Shown here: piece after piece, positions 26,083 to 37,870 of the stretch | Layout: each line of letters starts with the position of its first letter | Numbering within the stretch: the first letter of the stretch is position 1 | Assembly (NCBI GenBank): GCA_947179485.1 | Contig: OX359246.1 | Coordinates: 72,381,508 to 72,445,507 of the forward strand | Origin: Allacma fusca | Lineage: Eukaryota > Arthropoda > Collembola > Symphypleona > Sminthuridae | Reading direction: 5' to 3' | DNA: 64,000 nucleotides | Translations under genes and position numbers: made by a program | The notes under the pieces: model-generated | Database searches by the model: none | What the model saw: only the letters and a program-made list of their open reading frames with translations | Told to the model about the DNA's origin: nothing

Positions 26083-29000
26083 TCAATTAGACCGACGCTG
26101 ATGTTCCTTCATTTGCTCTACTACTTTGCCACCAGCGAGTTTCATAAATCTAAAAAACAAAATACGACAAAAGTATAATGCATGTAGAAAAAGTATACTG
26201 GCTGAAGATCCCTGAAAAAAGTCATTTCCTTACACCCTTAAAATGAAAACACATGTTTACGTAGGTATGTACAATATTTAATAACTTTTGTGCAAGTAAT
26301 AGCATCTACAGTTGCAAAAAAGGGAAGGACTTACAAATCAAAAATCAGGGGGAAGTACTGGTAGATATAAAGAAGGGGTATGGTAGGGAATTTGGCGATC
26401 CAACTCTCGCTCAAGTGATTAGCCATGGAAATCAAAGACAAATTGGCCACACGTTCAGCGGTCATACGACCAACACTTTTTGGTGGGGAAATTTTAGCCA
26501 GCTGAAATAAATTGTTTGCATTGATTACAAGATATGTCAATCCAACTTTGGACAAAGTAAATCGGCTATCCCGTATAAGTAACTAATCTTCATGGAATTT
26601 ATACCTCTCCTGGTTTGTTAGTCATTCCTTTCTCCAACATCGGCGTTTCAGTAAGTCCTGGACAAATAATGGTCACATCAATATTCTTCCCATATAGTTC
26701 CATTCGTAACGAATTGAAGTACCCCTATAAAAATCTATACGTATTAATGTATGCAAAAGTGATTGCAAATTATACTTCATTAAATAATGTACTCATAGTT
26801 ATGCGTTGTCAGCAGTCAGCACAATTTACGTTAAGTAAAACGTTAGTATGTCAGTGCACATAATTTACTTGAATAGCGGATTTTGAGGCACTGTATGTGG
26901 TTGACAATGGGCTTGGGAACTTCGCCACCACACTTGATACAACAGCAAGTTGGCCAGCTCCATTTTCCAAAAAGTAGTTCACCACAATTCGGTTCATATT
27001 GATGAGGGAGAATACATTGACTTCAAAAATGTGTCGATCAACGTGCAATGCTATGTCCTTAAACTCACAAACTTGAGTTTGAGCAGCGTTGCTCACCAGC
27101 ACGTCCAACTAACGATACAAAATAATAATTTAAAATTTCGTAGTATATATAACATAAATTAAATTTAGATATACTCTCAAGAATTTAAATTCAGTGAGCT
27201 CTCTACTAAGAGAATTCACAAAACGAGCAAAACTATTATCATGTAATGACCTCATAACAAAAAAAACTCTTTTTTAAATATGTATCACAAAAATTTGTGA
27301 TTTAAAATGGAAACGCCCAAAAATATTTTTCCTCCACCCAAAATGATCTTATTAGGGAGGCTTTTATCATTTATGTGTCAGTACAGACAGGAAAATGTAT
27401 ACAGGAGTTCCTACTTTTCCAAAATGTTTCACGACAGTTCGCAAAGAGGGCTCGTGGGATTTCAAATCAGTAAGGTCCAAAGGAATAACAAGAATATCAT
27501 TGTCAGTTAGTGTAGAAATACCTGTAAAATAAATAAAAACAATATAAACCAATTCAGATACAATTGCAATATTCTTAATCAGACTCAGGCGTACCTTATA
27601 ATTGCACGCCCATAAATAAATAAAACAGTGCTGCCCGCCAGCCCTTCGAAGTCAAGTCTAGTCTAGTCAACCACAATATGCATTCGATATAGTCCAGTCA
27701 AGTCAAGTCACCTGGATTTTCCATCCAGCTAGTCAAGTCAAGTCATAGTCTCAAAATAGGGCAGGAAAGTGTAGTCAAGTCCTAGTCAAGTCAAGTCTTC
27801 CAGTCTTACAGTTAAAGCAAATATTCCCACCAAGTAGCAGCTTGTGATGATTGAAATACTTAATCTTACCTTCAACTTAAGCATGAAAAAATGAATTCGA
27901 AGTTTTATTACTCCATTTCTAATCCCACTGGGAATTTTTACTAATTTCTCATTTTTGGATTCTGCTCGTTTTTTGCAAATAATGTTCACTTCGAATTTAT
28001 TCGAAACAACGCTACCTTCTATCAATGCATTGCTTAAATTTGTGTATGTATGATAAGTCACAACATTTTTTCGTGAAGATTTTTCAGGACCTTCTGGTTT
28101 TGTATAACAAAAAACTAGAATTTTGTTATAATAATCGGTGGCTAACCAAAATACACAAGTTCAAAATATTGGCTTGAAAATTACAACCAGAACAAGTGAA
28201 AACGATAAGCAGCTGTATTTTTGGAGTTGTTACAGCTTGAAATGTCGTCCTATGATTCTGTGAATGTGGCATAATAGTATTTATCCAATCGCAGTAGTGG
28301 ATGAAGCTAGATGAAAACCTGCAAATGTAATAATTTGCATGATTTTGGAATTTTATCGACTGCTCGATAACGCCGCTGGCGTTAGTCATGACTTGACTAG
28401 AAAATGCCAACGAAAACGGCCAGTCGAGTCAAGTCAATAACTAAGTTGTTATCCCTGCAAGGAGTCTAGTCAAGTCAAGTCCCATAGTTACACAAACAGG
28501 ATGTAGTCCAGTTGAGTTTTACTGCAATGGTATTTTTACCTGCAAGTCTAGTCAAGTCGCAAGTTTTCAAGTCAAGTCTGACTTGACTCGGGCAGCACTG
28601 AAATAAAATATAGAAAAAGGTTGGATTATTTCAATTTACTCAAGCATTGATGCTTAACCCGCTCAAGTTCCTCCTTCCTCCGAGCTGACAATACAATTCG
28701 AGCTCCAGCCACAGCAAATTCTTTAGCAATTGCTTCTCCAATTCCGCTGGATGCTCCAGTAATCCAGATAACTTTCCCTTTGAATTGATCTGCGTTCGAC
28801 AATCATCAGAAAAATTCCAGATAATTCATAGGTATGAGTACACAAGTATTGTATCCCCTCACTTATAAATATTAGCAATAATCTCGTTAAATTTTGGAGA
28901 TGCCTACAAAAACTTATTGCGGTCGCCTTTCTTATAAAATTCAAAAGCTGTCAAATTTGATATAAAAACGTACCAGCTTGCTTCCCATATTTTGAATACA

Positions 29001-29097
29001 GGAACGTGAAAATATCACTGTCGGCAATAACCAAGAGTACGATGATAACGGAGAAGTATATTACGACGAGCATGCCAAGAATGTAAAACAAATCCAT
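26083..29097 (-). CDS. Short-chain dehydrogenase/reductase, DHRS7-like, membrane-anchored
   Basis: Seven exons in phase: 28974-29097, 28640-28789, 27415-27521, 26869-27108, 26605-26724, 26335-26501, 26083-26149, giving about 324 residues. An N-terminal hydrophobic helix (about residues 4-26) suggests an ER membrane anchor. Classical SDR motifs are present: cofactor site TGASSGIG, the structural SNAAQ, and the catalytic Ser (VSSVVAKF) with YSASK. After YxxxK comes the CPGLTETPM segment. DHRS7-type enzymes reduce carbonyls of retinoids or steroids with NADP(H); the substrate here is unknown. A 975-bp hAT-type element (27626-28600) lies in intron 2, between the cofactor-binding exon and the next. 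Confidence 0.9.
27626..28600. mobile_element. hAT-type element filled with GTCAAGTC words, in an SDR intron
   Basis: The perfect inverted ends CAGTGCTGCCCG and CGGGCAGCACTG are flanked by a perfect 8-bp duplication AAATAAAA (27618-27625 and 28601-28608). GTCAAGTC/TCTAGTCAAG words fill about 27650-27800 and 28380-28600, and a unique core lies between. It has no coding capacity. Confidence 0.92.
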
Positions 29098-30539
29098 TTT
29101 TACAAATTAACGGTCTCTGGTTGAGTAGTCAAAATGTCAACAGTAAGTAAAATATTGTTAAATGTATAACTGAAGGAATCCAGTGATGCCTTTCAACCAA
29201 TATTTTATGTGAAAGAGAAACCGCAAATTATTTTTTTGCATGTGCAATGACGAATCCTCTGTATGATTCAATGAGAATATTCAATATGTAAGACTTGCTG
29301 TCACCTTGAAATGATTCCTTGGAGATAATTACACATAAGTAATTATACCTATAGCAAACTTGAATTAAGTTTTGTCCTTAAACTTGAATACATCTGAAAC
29401 TGAGGTGTGTTCCTGTGTAAATGCATGACCAAATTAGCATTTAGTGTATATTTTCAAGTTAAAGCGAAAGCTTAAATTCTTGGTGTATGTGCATATGTAA
29501 TTATTTAGCATCAACGTCATAGGTACTAAAAATAACGTACATATAGGTAACAGATGCAGATAGTGTGTTCTAATGCAATATGTATTTTGCTGACAAGGAC
29601 ACAAGTAAAAGGTAATAATTTGATAATTTTCAGAGATGACAGTATGTGTAAGTATGTAATGGTTTTATTTAATAATGTATAGATTCCACCCATGTGCTCA
29701 TTTTCATGCAGACAGTTGAGAGTCTTCAAAAATACAAAATACTTAAATATTTTTTTTTGGGAGCTTAAAAATGTGGGTAAATACTACAAGGAAAATATCT
29801 TGCACGGGGTTTTATACGCAAAGCTATATTAAGGATGAGAATATGATCTAATCTGAAGCCCTTCATGGCTTCTTTTCCAGTCTATAGAGCTAACATTCAT
29901 ATTGTGGGAATATTTATCTAGATAATATTTATCAATATCCCACGGAAATTTAACTTATTTATCTTTTTAAACAGGTAATAATAAATGAGTTGCTACATCC
30001 GTGACAAAAGTTATTTCAATTTTTTGAGTATCTTACTTCGCCCTAAAATCGGTGTCTTCGAAATTTGTTACCGCAGGCTCAACATGAATGTGAATATGCG
30101 ACAATTTATAAATTTAAAATATCAATGGTGGATGATTAATCCCCTGGGGGTAAACGTCTCGTATAATTCCTTGTGTGAGAAAAATCTGTAACTCATCGGG
30201 AACAATAGTTATTTATAATATTCTCGTCAAAATTTTCCAGACGGTATAAAAATGTCAGTCAGCATTTCAGACGTTTATACAATGATTGAATTGCTTTTCA
30301 GTGAACCAATAGACTGAGATACTTCATACTCAAAATTTATTGCAGTTCCATGATTGTTTCCGAAGTCTGTTTTTTGAATACCAGTCGACATAAAATTTAA
30401 ATTTGATTAGAAACTTCATCTGAAGACAATTTGTCCTGATGGTGGGGGCCAAGTCTCAGGATGATTCCTTCTCGACGAAAAAGATCGGCATTTTGGTCGC
30501 AGAGTTTACGAATATCTCACTAAAATGTTTACTCGAATT
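29098..30539. other. Intergenic, upstream of the SDR gene
   Basis: AT-rich DNA. I see no gene, RNA or repeat that can be supported. Confidence 0.5.
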
Positions 30540-31466
30540 CATACATGTACAAGGCGTGTTTTCCAAGGGGGGTCAAAATGAAAAAAAAAGAAATTTCAGG
30601 GGGGGTCAAACTTAGCTACTCACTGTCTTACTAAGCGTTTCTCATGCAATTTTTATGCCTCTGAAACATTTTTTCTTTTTCTAGAATAATTTTTTTGTAA
30701 TCCCTGCCATATTTTGATTGAATACCAGGTTTTTTGGCTTAACAAATTTCAAACTACCGTTTAATCCACTTTATTTGTAGAGAATTATTACGAGAAATAA
30801 CAAATCTACAATTCCAGGTCTAAATTCATTACTTGAATCTTGTATTGTGAATATTTTATTTAAAGAATATTCCTGGACAAGCAACAAAATAAGAATCAAC
30901 CTCTAGCATTGGAAATTCTCTTCTTTATATACTAGACAGAATTGTTCAAAAGTATACACTTTGAGAGTTCATGGACTCTCAATATTAATATTGCATTTAG
31001 CAGAAATTTCCATATTGAGTAAATGACAAATATACTTAATACAATATTTCCCATGTAATTCTTCAGAAGCTTATTCAACATAATGCATAAATTATATTAA
31101 CAGAGTATTCTGGATTTCTTATCTAAATACGTAATTGTATATTAGGGTTAGTTCAACATTCAATAGTTATAAGAATGAACTGTATGATGCACCGAAGTGA
31201 GAAATGGAGTAAGGTGCAATGGAACTGTGTTTTAGTATCCCAACATTGTATCTCATATATACCTATGCCTTACAAGCATATAATGAATAATACCTATAAC
31301 GTAAAGGAATGGCAAAATCCTTTACATATTCTACATAACTTTAACATACAAGGTCATGACAATGATTTTGACCCCCCGGCCTGACCCGTGGCCGGGTGGG
31401 TCAAAATTTTCCGATTTTTCCAAGGGGGGTCAAAAGTGACTTTGGTATGTCCTTTGTACATGTATG
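30540..31466. mobile_element. hAT-type element with GGGGGGTCAAA sub-terminal repeats
   Basis: The inverted ends CATACATGTACAA (30540) and TTGTACATGTATG (ending 31466) are flanked by a perfect 8-bp duplication CTCGAATT (30532-30539 and 31467-31474). CCAAGGGGGGTCAAAA occurs near the left end. Near the right end it recurs in both orientations (about 31361-31436), around a GC-rich palindrome ggcctgacccgtggcc. The core is AT-rich and non-coding. Confidence 0.88.
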
Positions 31467-31488
31467 CTCGAATTTTGAAATACCGGTA

Positions 31489-31684
31489 CAGTCAAACCTC
31501 TTTATAGTCACATCGCAGGGTATTCTATATAAAAGTTGACAAAAGAGAACGTTGCGACTACTGATTGTGAGTAGTCAATTAGTTGTAACATTACAGTATA
31601 CGGGAAAATCGCTTTGGCCAAATTATTTTATGACTGTAGATAGAAGTTGCTTTAAGCGGTAGTGACTATAAAGAGGTTTGACTG
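31489..31684. mobile_element. pogo/Tigger-like MITE (TA-flanked)
   Basis: Perfect inverted ends of about 23 bp start CAGTCAAACCTCTTTATAG. They are flanked by TA on both sides (31487-31488, 31685-31686), as in the Tc1/mariner/pogo superfamily. It is 196 bp and non-coding. A diverged relative is at 60389-60655; both contain CCAAATTATTTTATGAC inside. Confidence 0.88.
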
Positions 31685-31686
31685 TA

Positions 31687-32936
31687 GATAATATTTTATT
31701 TTGATAGCAGAGCATATTATTAGCTTTTAAAAGAGGTTTTAATGAGTGAGGTACAACATCTCATTCAAAAACTGTACAATTTAGTTTGCAAGTCTTAAGA
31801 CGCCCTGAATTCAGTATATGTGATACATATTTTGAACACCAGTCGACACGAATATAAAATGTTTTATTTTATTTATAAACTTTATCACAGGCCAATTGTC
31901 CTCGGATGGGGAAATGCTCACAAGAATATATGTTGACGAAACAAAATGTTCGAATTTCGATTATTGTAATGGTGTTACTTCTAACGTGCTATGTAAAGAA
32001 TAATAAATCCCATGCTGTCAACCTTGCACTGAATACAATTTCATGAGTATAAAAATCCATCCAGTGAGACCTGTGTACAAAATAATCCAGAGCTCGTATC
32101 TATTATATCATAATATATATACTTATACAAAGGTTATAAAAACGGCTTACTGTACATATTATACTGAACTACACTTGTGCATTCATCATGTAATAACTCC
32201 TTTCCGTAATGCGGCATTATTAATGTTTTAATGTGCGAAGGAAATATTAATGGGTTGGTTTTTGAAACTTCTTGTCTCTTTTCCATTTCTAACCGAAAAA
32301 AAGTTTGACAGGAACAACCTGCAACAGTAAAAACAAATTTTTATAGATTTTGACACTTAACATTTTGAAAACCGCTTACAAGAAATTCCTAGAAATTATG
32401 GCTGTATTCCTCACAACCGATCTTCCTACTTATGCAAAGCTCTTCGCAGGAAGTAAATGACTTGTGGTACTGTTATTTTGTAAAGAAATAATTCATTATC
32501 ATAATAAACTATGTATCAAGATTTCCAATTTGCAATCATTGATTCACGCAGCATGTCTCGATATGAGTACCGTAAAGACATTTCCCCAGTAATAAAATCC
32601 TGCTGACCCCTCGCCCTGATTACACAACCATGCAAGAATTCAGACACTTGTGGTGAGATGTCGTACAATATGTGCATAAATCCTAAACTGCTAAATTATT
32701 TTACTTTCAATGGAACTGATTAGGGATTTCCAGGAATCTTCTTACAGCTACGTACATAATTCATACGAGTAGAGATGTTGAACTTCATGCATTTGCCCTT
32801 TGACTGGTTTTCTGTAGTAATTAAATTCTTACCGAGGAATTGATGAGCACATATGCTCAAATGTTTATAAAAACTGTAGTAAACGTTAATTAAGCGACAG
32901 TTTGAGTCTACCAAGAGCAACAGACAGCCAAACGAA
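31687..32936. other. Intergenic
   Basis: AT-rich. It presumably includes the promoter of the coiled-coil gene starting at 32937. Nothing else recognised. Confidence 0.45.
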
Positions 32937-33167
32937 ATGGGGCACACCTGGAGAATTCCGAGTGCCCTAATAATGGTTCCACTTGCCCTGTGTTTACTAT
33001 CGGGTCTCCTTACAACTCATTGCCAGCAAACTGGGGAAACTGAAACCAGCACTGTAAGTCTCTTGATCACTATCCAGAAAAATAAGAATCAAGGAGTATA
33101 GTTATTAATTTAATTCCATAAAAAAACGTTTGACATAACCTGACTTTTTAAAATAATAGTTTGCGTC

Positions 33168-33257
33168 GTAAGCTCTGTCAGGCGTTTTTAAGGGTGTTTT
33201 AGTGAGATTTTCAGAACTGTCCCAGTGATATTTTACTAACACTTGCCTCACCTACTA
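33168..33257. repeat. Dispersed repeat copy, intron 1 of the coiled-coil gene
   Basis: This segment, including CCAGTGATATTTTACTAACA and CTTGCCTCA, is similar to 57344-57422 in the same orientation. It is an old interspersed repeat of unknown class. Confidence 0.5.
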
Positions 33258-33543
33258 GGGCTTCTAATCGAGACGGGACAATTTCAGAGTAGAAATACAG
33301 TACTCCCGTGTTATTTCGTCAAAATCGTTCTAGTGGCGAAGTACAATACCGTCCAAGGTGGTCAACATCGGGATTTATTCCTCAAACTCCTCGCCCAAGT
33401 CACGCAGTACATCAAGGAGCCCAAGAAATTCACCGATGCATTTAGTTTGATTGCCACCAAGGTAGGAGGTCGAAGAATCAAAAATGTGGTCGAAAATATA
33501 GCGAAATTCCTCCAAAGCGTTAAACAAAATATTAATGAAGTGA

Positions 33544-33549
33544 TCCAGG
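33544..33549. repeat. Left 6-bp target-site duplication of the Polinton (TCCAGG)
   Basis: TCCAGG occurs directly outside both terminal repeats (33544-33549 and 50547-50552). Removing the element and one copy restores the host reading frame, which fixes the insertion boundary to the base. Confidence 0.9.
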
Positions 33550-34094
33550 TGAAGAGGGAAGTCGACGCAAAACTGAGAGCTTGAATGACTCAGCAAAAAT
33601 CTCAAATAGGTTTGATGCGCTTCAGCGCATCCTATGATTTTTAATACTATATACATATGTAGTATTAAATAATTTGTATACTGCATATTAAAATGGCATA
33701 TGCTATATATCATCCAGTAGTTTTTAATATTATATACATATGTAATTCCATTATGCATATACTGCATTTTAAAGCTGCGTATGCGATATGACATATGTGA
33801 GCATGACATATTAAGCATATTATTGGTAATTCTTTAAATACTAAAATCGTCCATTAGTTACGAAGCATCATCAAGTTGCAGGTAAACGTTATGGTGGCGT
33901 TGAAGGTGCGTTCGGATTAGTTCTGCCTGGAGCCATAAGGAACGGGAGTGAAGACGGGCGTTAATTGGCTCTCACAAAGGTATTGTAATGTCGTAACGTG
34001 ATCGTAATGCGTTGTTAACGTTCCGCTTTGCTTCATTTTACTAGGCTCAATTCTTTTGTGTATGTTGCTTGACCGTAGACACTTGTTAATTATT
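33550..34094. repeat. Left terminal inverted repeat of the Polinton
   Basis: About 545 bp, inverted copy of 50002-50546, with fewer than a dozen visible differences. The first base differs (T here, A on the right end, which starts AGAAGAGGG). The repeat contains the palindrome GATGCGCTTCAGCGCATC, which can form a hairpin. Confidence 0.93.
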
Positions 34095-34149
34095 ACCACC
34101 TATGAACAAGCATCGCAATGACATTCTAAATAAAAATAAATATTCCCTG

Positions 34150-35818
34150 TAATTTTACACATTGTTCCCTATGATTTTACATAGGACCAACAAGGAGTAC
34201 AAGTATTTGTCGGTCCGAATGATTTTAAATAGGACCTACAAGGAGTACAAGTATTTGTCGGTCCGAATGATTTTACATAGGACCAACAATGAATATAAGT
34301 AATTGTCGGTCCCTATGATTTTACATAGGAGCGACAATGAATATAAGTAATTGTCAGTCCCTATGATTTTACATAGGAGCGACAATGAATAAGTATTTGT
34401 CGCTCCCTATGATTATACATAGGACCAACAATGAGAATAAATATTTGTCACTCCCTATGATTTTACATAGGAGCGACAATGAATATAAGTATTTGTCGCT
34501 CCCTATGATTTTACATAGGAGCGACAATGAGAATACCTAATTGTCGGTCCCTATGATTTTACATAGGAGCGACAATGAATATAAGTATTTGTCGCTCGCT
34601 ATGATTTTACATTGGAGCGACAATGAATATAAGTATTTGTCGGTCCCTATGATTTTACATAGGAGCGACAATGAATATAAGTAATTGTCAGTCCCTATGA
34701 TTTTACATAGGAGCGACAATGAATAAGTATTTGTCGCTCCCTATGATTATACATAGGACCAACAATGAGAATAAATATTTGTCACTCCCTATGATTTTAC
34801 ATAGGAGCGACAATGAATATAAGTATTTGTCGCTCCCTATGATTTTACATAGGAGCGACAATGAGAATACCTAATTGTCGGTCCCTATGATTTTACATAG
34901 GAGCGACAATGAATATAAGTATTTGTCGCTCGCTATGATTTTACATTGGAGCGACAATGAATATAAGTATTTGTCGGTCCCTATGATTTTACATAGGAGC
35001 GACAATGAATATAAGTAATTGTCAGTCCCTATGATTTTACATAGGAGCGACAATGAATAAGTATTTGTCGCTCCCTATGATTATACATAGGACCAACAAT
35101 GAGAATAAATATTTGTCACTCCCTATGATTTTACATAGGAGCGACAATGAATATAAGTATTTGTCGCTCGCTATGATTTTACATTGGAGCGACAATGAAT
35201 ATAAGTATTTGTCGCTCGCTATGATTTTACATTGGAGCGACAATGAATATAAGTATTTGTCGCTCGCTATGATTTTACATTGGAGCGACAATGAATATAA
35301 GTATTTTTCGGTCCCTATGATTTTACATAGGAGCGACAATGAGAATACCTAATTGTCGGTCCCTATGATTTTACATAGGAGCGACAATGAGAATACCTAA
35401 TTGTCGGTCCCTATGATTTTACATAGGAGCGACAATGAATATAAGTATTTGTTGGTCCCTATGATTTTACATAGGAGCGACAATGAATATAAGTATTTGT
35501 CGCTCGCTATGATTTTACATTGGAGCGACAATGAATATAAGTATTTGTCGCTCGCTATGATTTTACATTGGAGCGACAATGAATATTAGTATTTGTCGCT
35601 CCCTAGGATTTTACATAGGAGCGACAATGAATATATTTGTCGGTCCTATGATTTTACATAGGAGCGACAATGAATATATTTGTCGGTCCCTATGATTTTA
35701 CATAGGAGCGGCAATGAATATATTTGTCGGTCGCTATGATTTTACATAGGAGCGACAATGAATATCAGTATTTGTCGGTCGCTATGATTTTACATAGGAC
35801 CAACAATGAGAATAAATA
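34150..35818. repeat. 48-bp tandem array of alternating hairpins beside the left Polinton repeat
   Basis: About 34 units of 48 bp (some 45). Each unit holds two inverted repeats: CCTATG(atttta)CATAGG, and GAGCGACAA...TTGTCGCTC with a loop of about 13 bases. Because the units are palindromic, both strands give similar repetitive ORFs; these are not genes. A higher-order repeat of 334 bp (seven units) is present: 34537-34719 recurs as 34871-35053. The outermost left units carry GGACCAACAAGGAG, a motif also seen in the minisatellite at 49370-49610. Confidence 0.95.
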
Positions 35819-36280
35819 TGATCTTACACCTTTATTATTTCTGCAAAATAATGATTATCGGTTTGGCATTTATGTACCTTATTGAAGTTTTTATCTTGAA
35901 GTATTTACATGTAAAAATAAATTAAAGAATTTTGTATTTATGAGACGGTTACTCTAGTTTTGTTAAAAATATTGATAAGCAACATGCTATTGCACACGTG
36001 TCAATATTTCATAATACTGAGCTGTAAAGCCTGTAGTCTCCTTGTAGAAAATATCGGATTTCGCTGATAAAGCAAAAATTCAAAACGACAAGTGAGACTG
36101 TCAAAACGTCTTCACAAAGTTTTGACAAGTGTCAATCCCAAATCTGCTATATTCTTCGTTTAGTTTTCAGATGGTTACTTGTTCTTTCCATATATCTAAT
36201 TGTCCATAAAGAATTTAAGTGAACTAATATTTAGAGTTCAATATGAAATTCCAAATTCAGACAAATAGACTGCTGCCGAA
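35819..36280. other. Spacer between hairpin array and first Polinton gene
   Basis: AT-rich and non-coding. It may hold the promoter of the plus-strand membrane-protein gene. Confidence 0.4.
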
Positions 36281-37491
36281 ATGTCAGATTTACCCGATTT
36301 CAGTGAGTGAGGCGTTTTTTTAAATTCTTAGTTTTATTTTACGATATAATATCTATATGTGGTGTATGTGTTGTCTTGTTAAATAGTGTGTGAGTGCATA
36401 TATCGTTGGATACGCCTGGGAAATTGGTTATTAAATATGTATTTAAAATTGTTTTACATTAATATTTCAGATTGCTACAGGTATACAGGCGGGAGTCACT
36501 GCTCGTCATGTTTGGGTGATGGCGGGCATTTTTTCCGCTTGGCCAATGACACCTATTGTTGTGCCTTTGATCTGGAGAATGTCAACGGGGAAATTGTCAA
36601 GCTTATTAAAAATATATCAAGCTGTCCACCGTCATCCATCACCCCTGGAAATGAGCCAGCTATTATTGAGTCTGGATTTCAGTTTAGCCTTGCTTCAATT
36701 TTACCTGTAGCAATAGGTATGTTATTGTTTTTGCAATTGCTTTTGGGAATTACATATTATGTGAAATGTTAAATTGCACAATCTAATTTTTTAAGGCAGT
36801 TCTCTACATGTATAGTTTCAAATTATTTGTAGGTGCTGTATTGTCGACCGGGCTTTTTGTTGTTGGGCACTACCTCTGGAAATTCATTCGTTCCAGGTGC
36901 AATCGTCACAGCATGAATCCTACCTCATCCAGCTGTGTGTTGGTCCGTGAGGAAGTTGAGCTGGAGTCATTGGTTAACTTGGATGGGGACGAAATTGAGA
37001 ATAGTCAGCTGGCCAGGCAGGCAGCTACACAACTTAACCGAACTTCCGGTGGATGCAATGACGACAGACACCAGATCTCAGCGTGTTCAACTGCTTCTGG
37101 TGGAGGTTTGCATGACGTTGCAGAAACTACAGTTGTTACTGTGCAAAATCCGTTGTATGACCAAGTCTATGAAAATGTGCCGCTCGGTCAAGTTCATTTG
37201 TCTGAACGTCCTCCGACTCCACCACCGAGGAGTGAAGGCATGGCATCAGATTACCGGCGAAGAAGCTCGGAGGGAAGTTCTAGACATAGAGTCACGGCAA
37301 ATTATCCGATTGGAATGCATCCGTTTCTGCCACCAAATACCAGAAGCAGCAGTGTCAATGACGAAGAGACTGATGACGAGAGAGTTTTTCAAAAACTCTC
37401 CGCTTGGACCCAGGGTGGAAGGGTTAAGTTTATCAAGAAGCGGAACGATTCTTCGTCCCTTTGTGAATGGGAAGCTTCCGCAAATTTCTAA
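36281..37491 (+). CDS. Polinton cargo: Cys-rich single-span membrane protein with tyrosine/SH3-type signalling motifs
   Basis: Three exons in phase: 36281-36302, 36471-about 36717 and about 36833-37491, giving about 308 residues. The N-terminal 75 residues are Cys-rich (C9, C18, C21, C37, C38, C59) with NDT and NIS glycosylation sequons. A hydrophobic span (about 79-107) is followed by a basic stop-transfer (KFIRSRCNRH), so the long tail should be cytoplasmic. The tail holds NPLY (195-198), YENV (202-205, a YxNx pattern like Grb2 SH2 sites) and a proline run PPTPPPR (216-222, SH3-ligand-like). No signal peptide is visible, so a type III membrane protein or an unseen 5' exon is possible. It does not match a Polinton gene I know. 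Receptor-like function is inference from motifs only. Confidence 0.7.
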
Positions 37492-37870
37492 AGAACAATA
37501 CTGTGGAGATTTTTGTTCATACTTGTATTATTTTATTGTTTTTGATTTCACACAAGTGTGTGATTTACATCCATAGATAATTGTATGGATTATTCTGGTA
37601 TTCCAAAACAATTACCCTAGAGTACAAAAACATGTAGTGCTGTTCATTTCCGTTCGGGACAGGTAGTTTTATTGGACCTTGAAGTTTTGTTTACATATGT
37701 AGTGTTGTAGATGCAGGCCTATTTTCATACTGTAATAATAATGACTGGTATTTTAAAAATAAAGAAAACATACTCAACATTTCTTTGTTGCTCACTCTCG
37801 CTACTCACAGAATTCGTTTACTAAAATTAGTTTTATTTTCCGCTTTGAACTGTATACATCAAAGCATTGA

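Noticed and set aside
34537-35589. Repetitive ORFs (LCKIIG-, MILHRSDNEY-like) on both strands
   Set aside because: They arise because the units are palindromic and a multiple of three long; no start context or non-repeat part.
34150-35818. CRISPR-like array of regular repeats
   Set aside because: Units are contiguous 48-bp tandem repeats with no unique spacers, in a eukaryotic transposon; a satellite-like hairpin array explains it.
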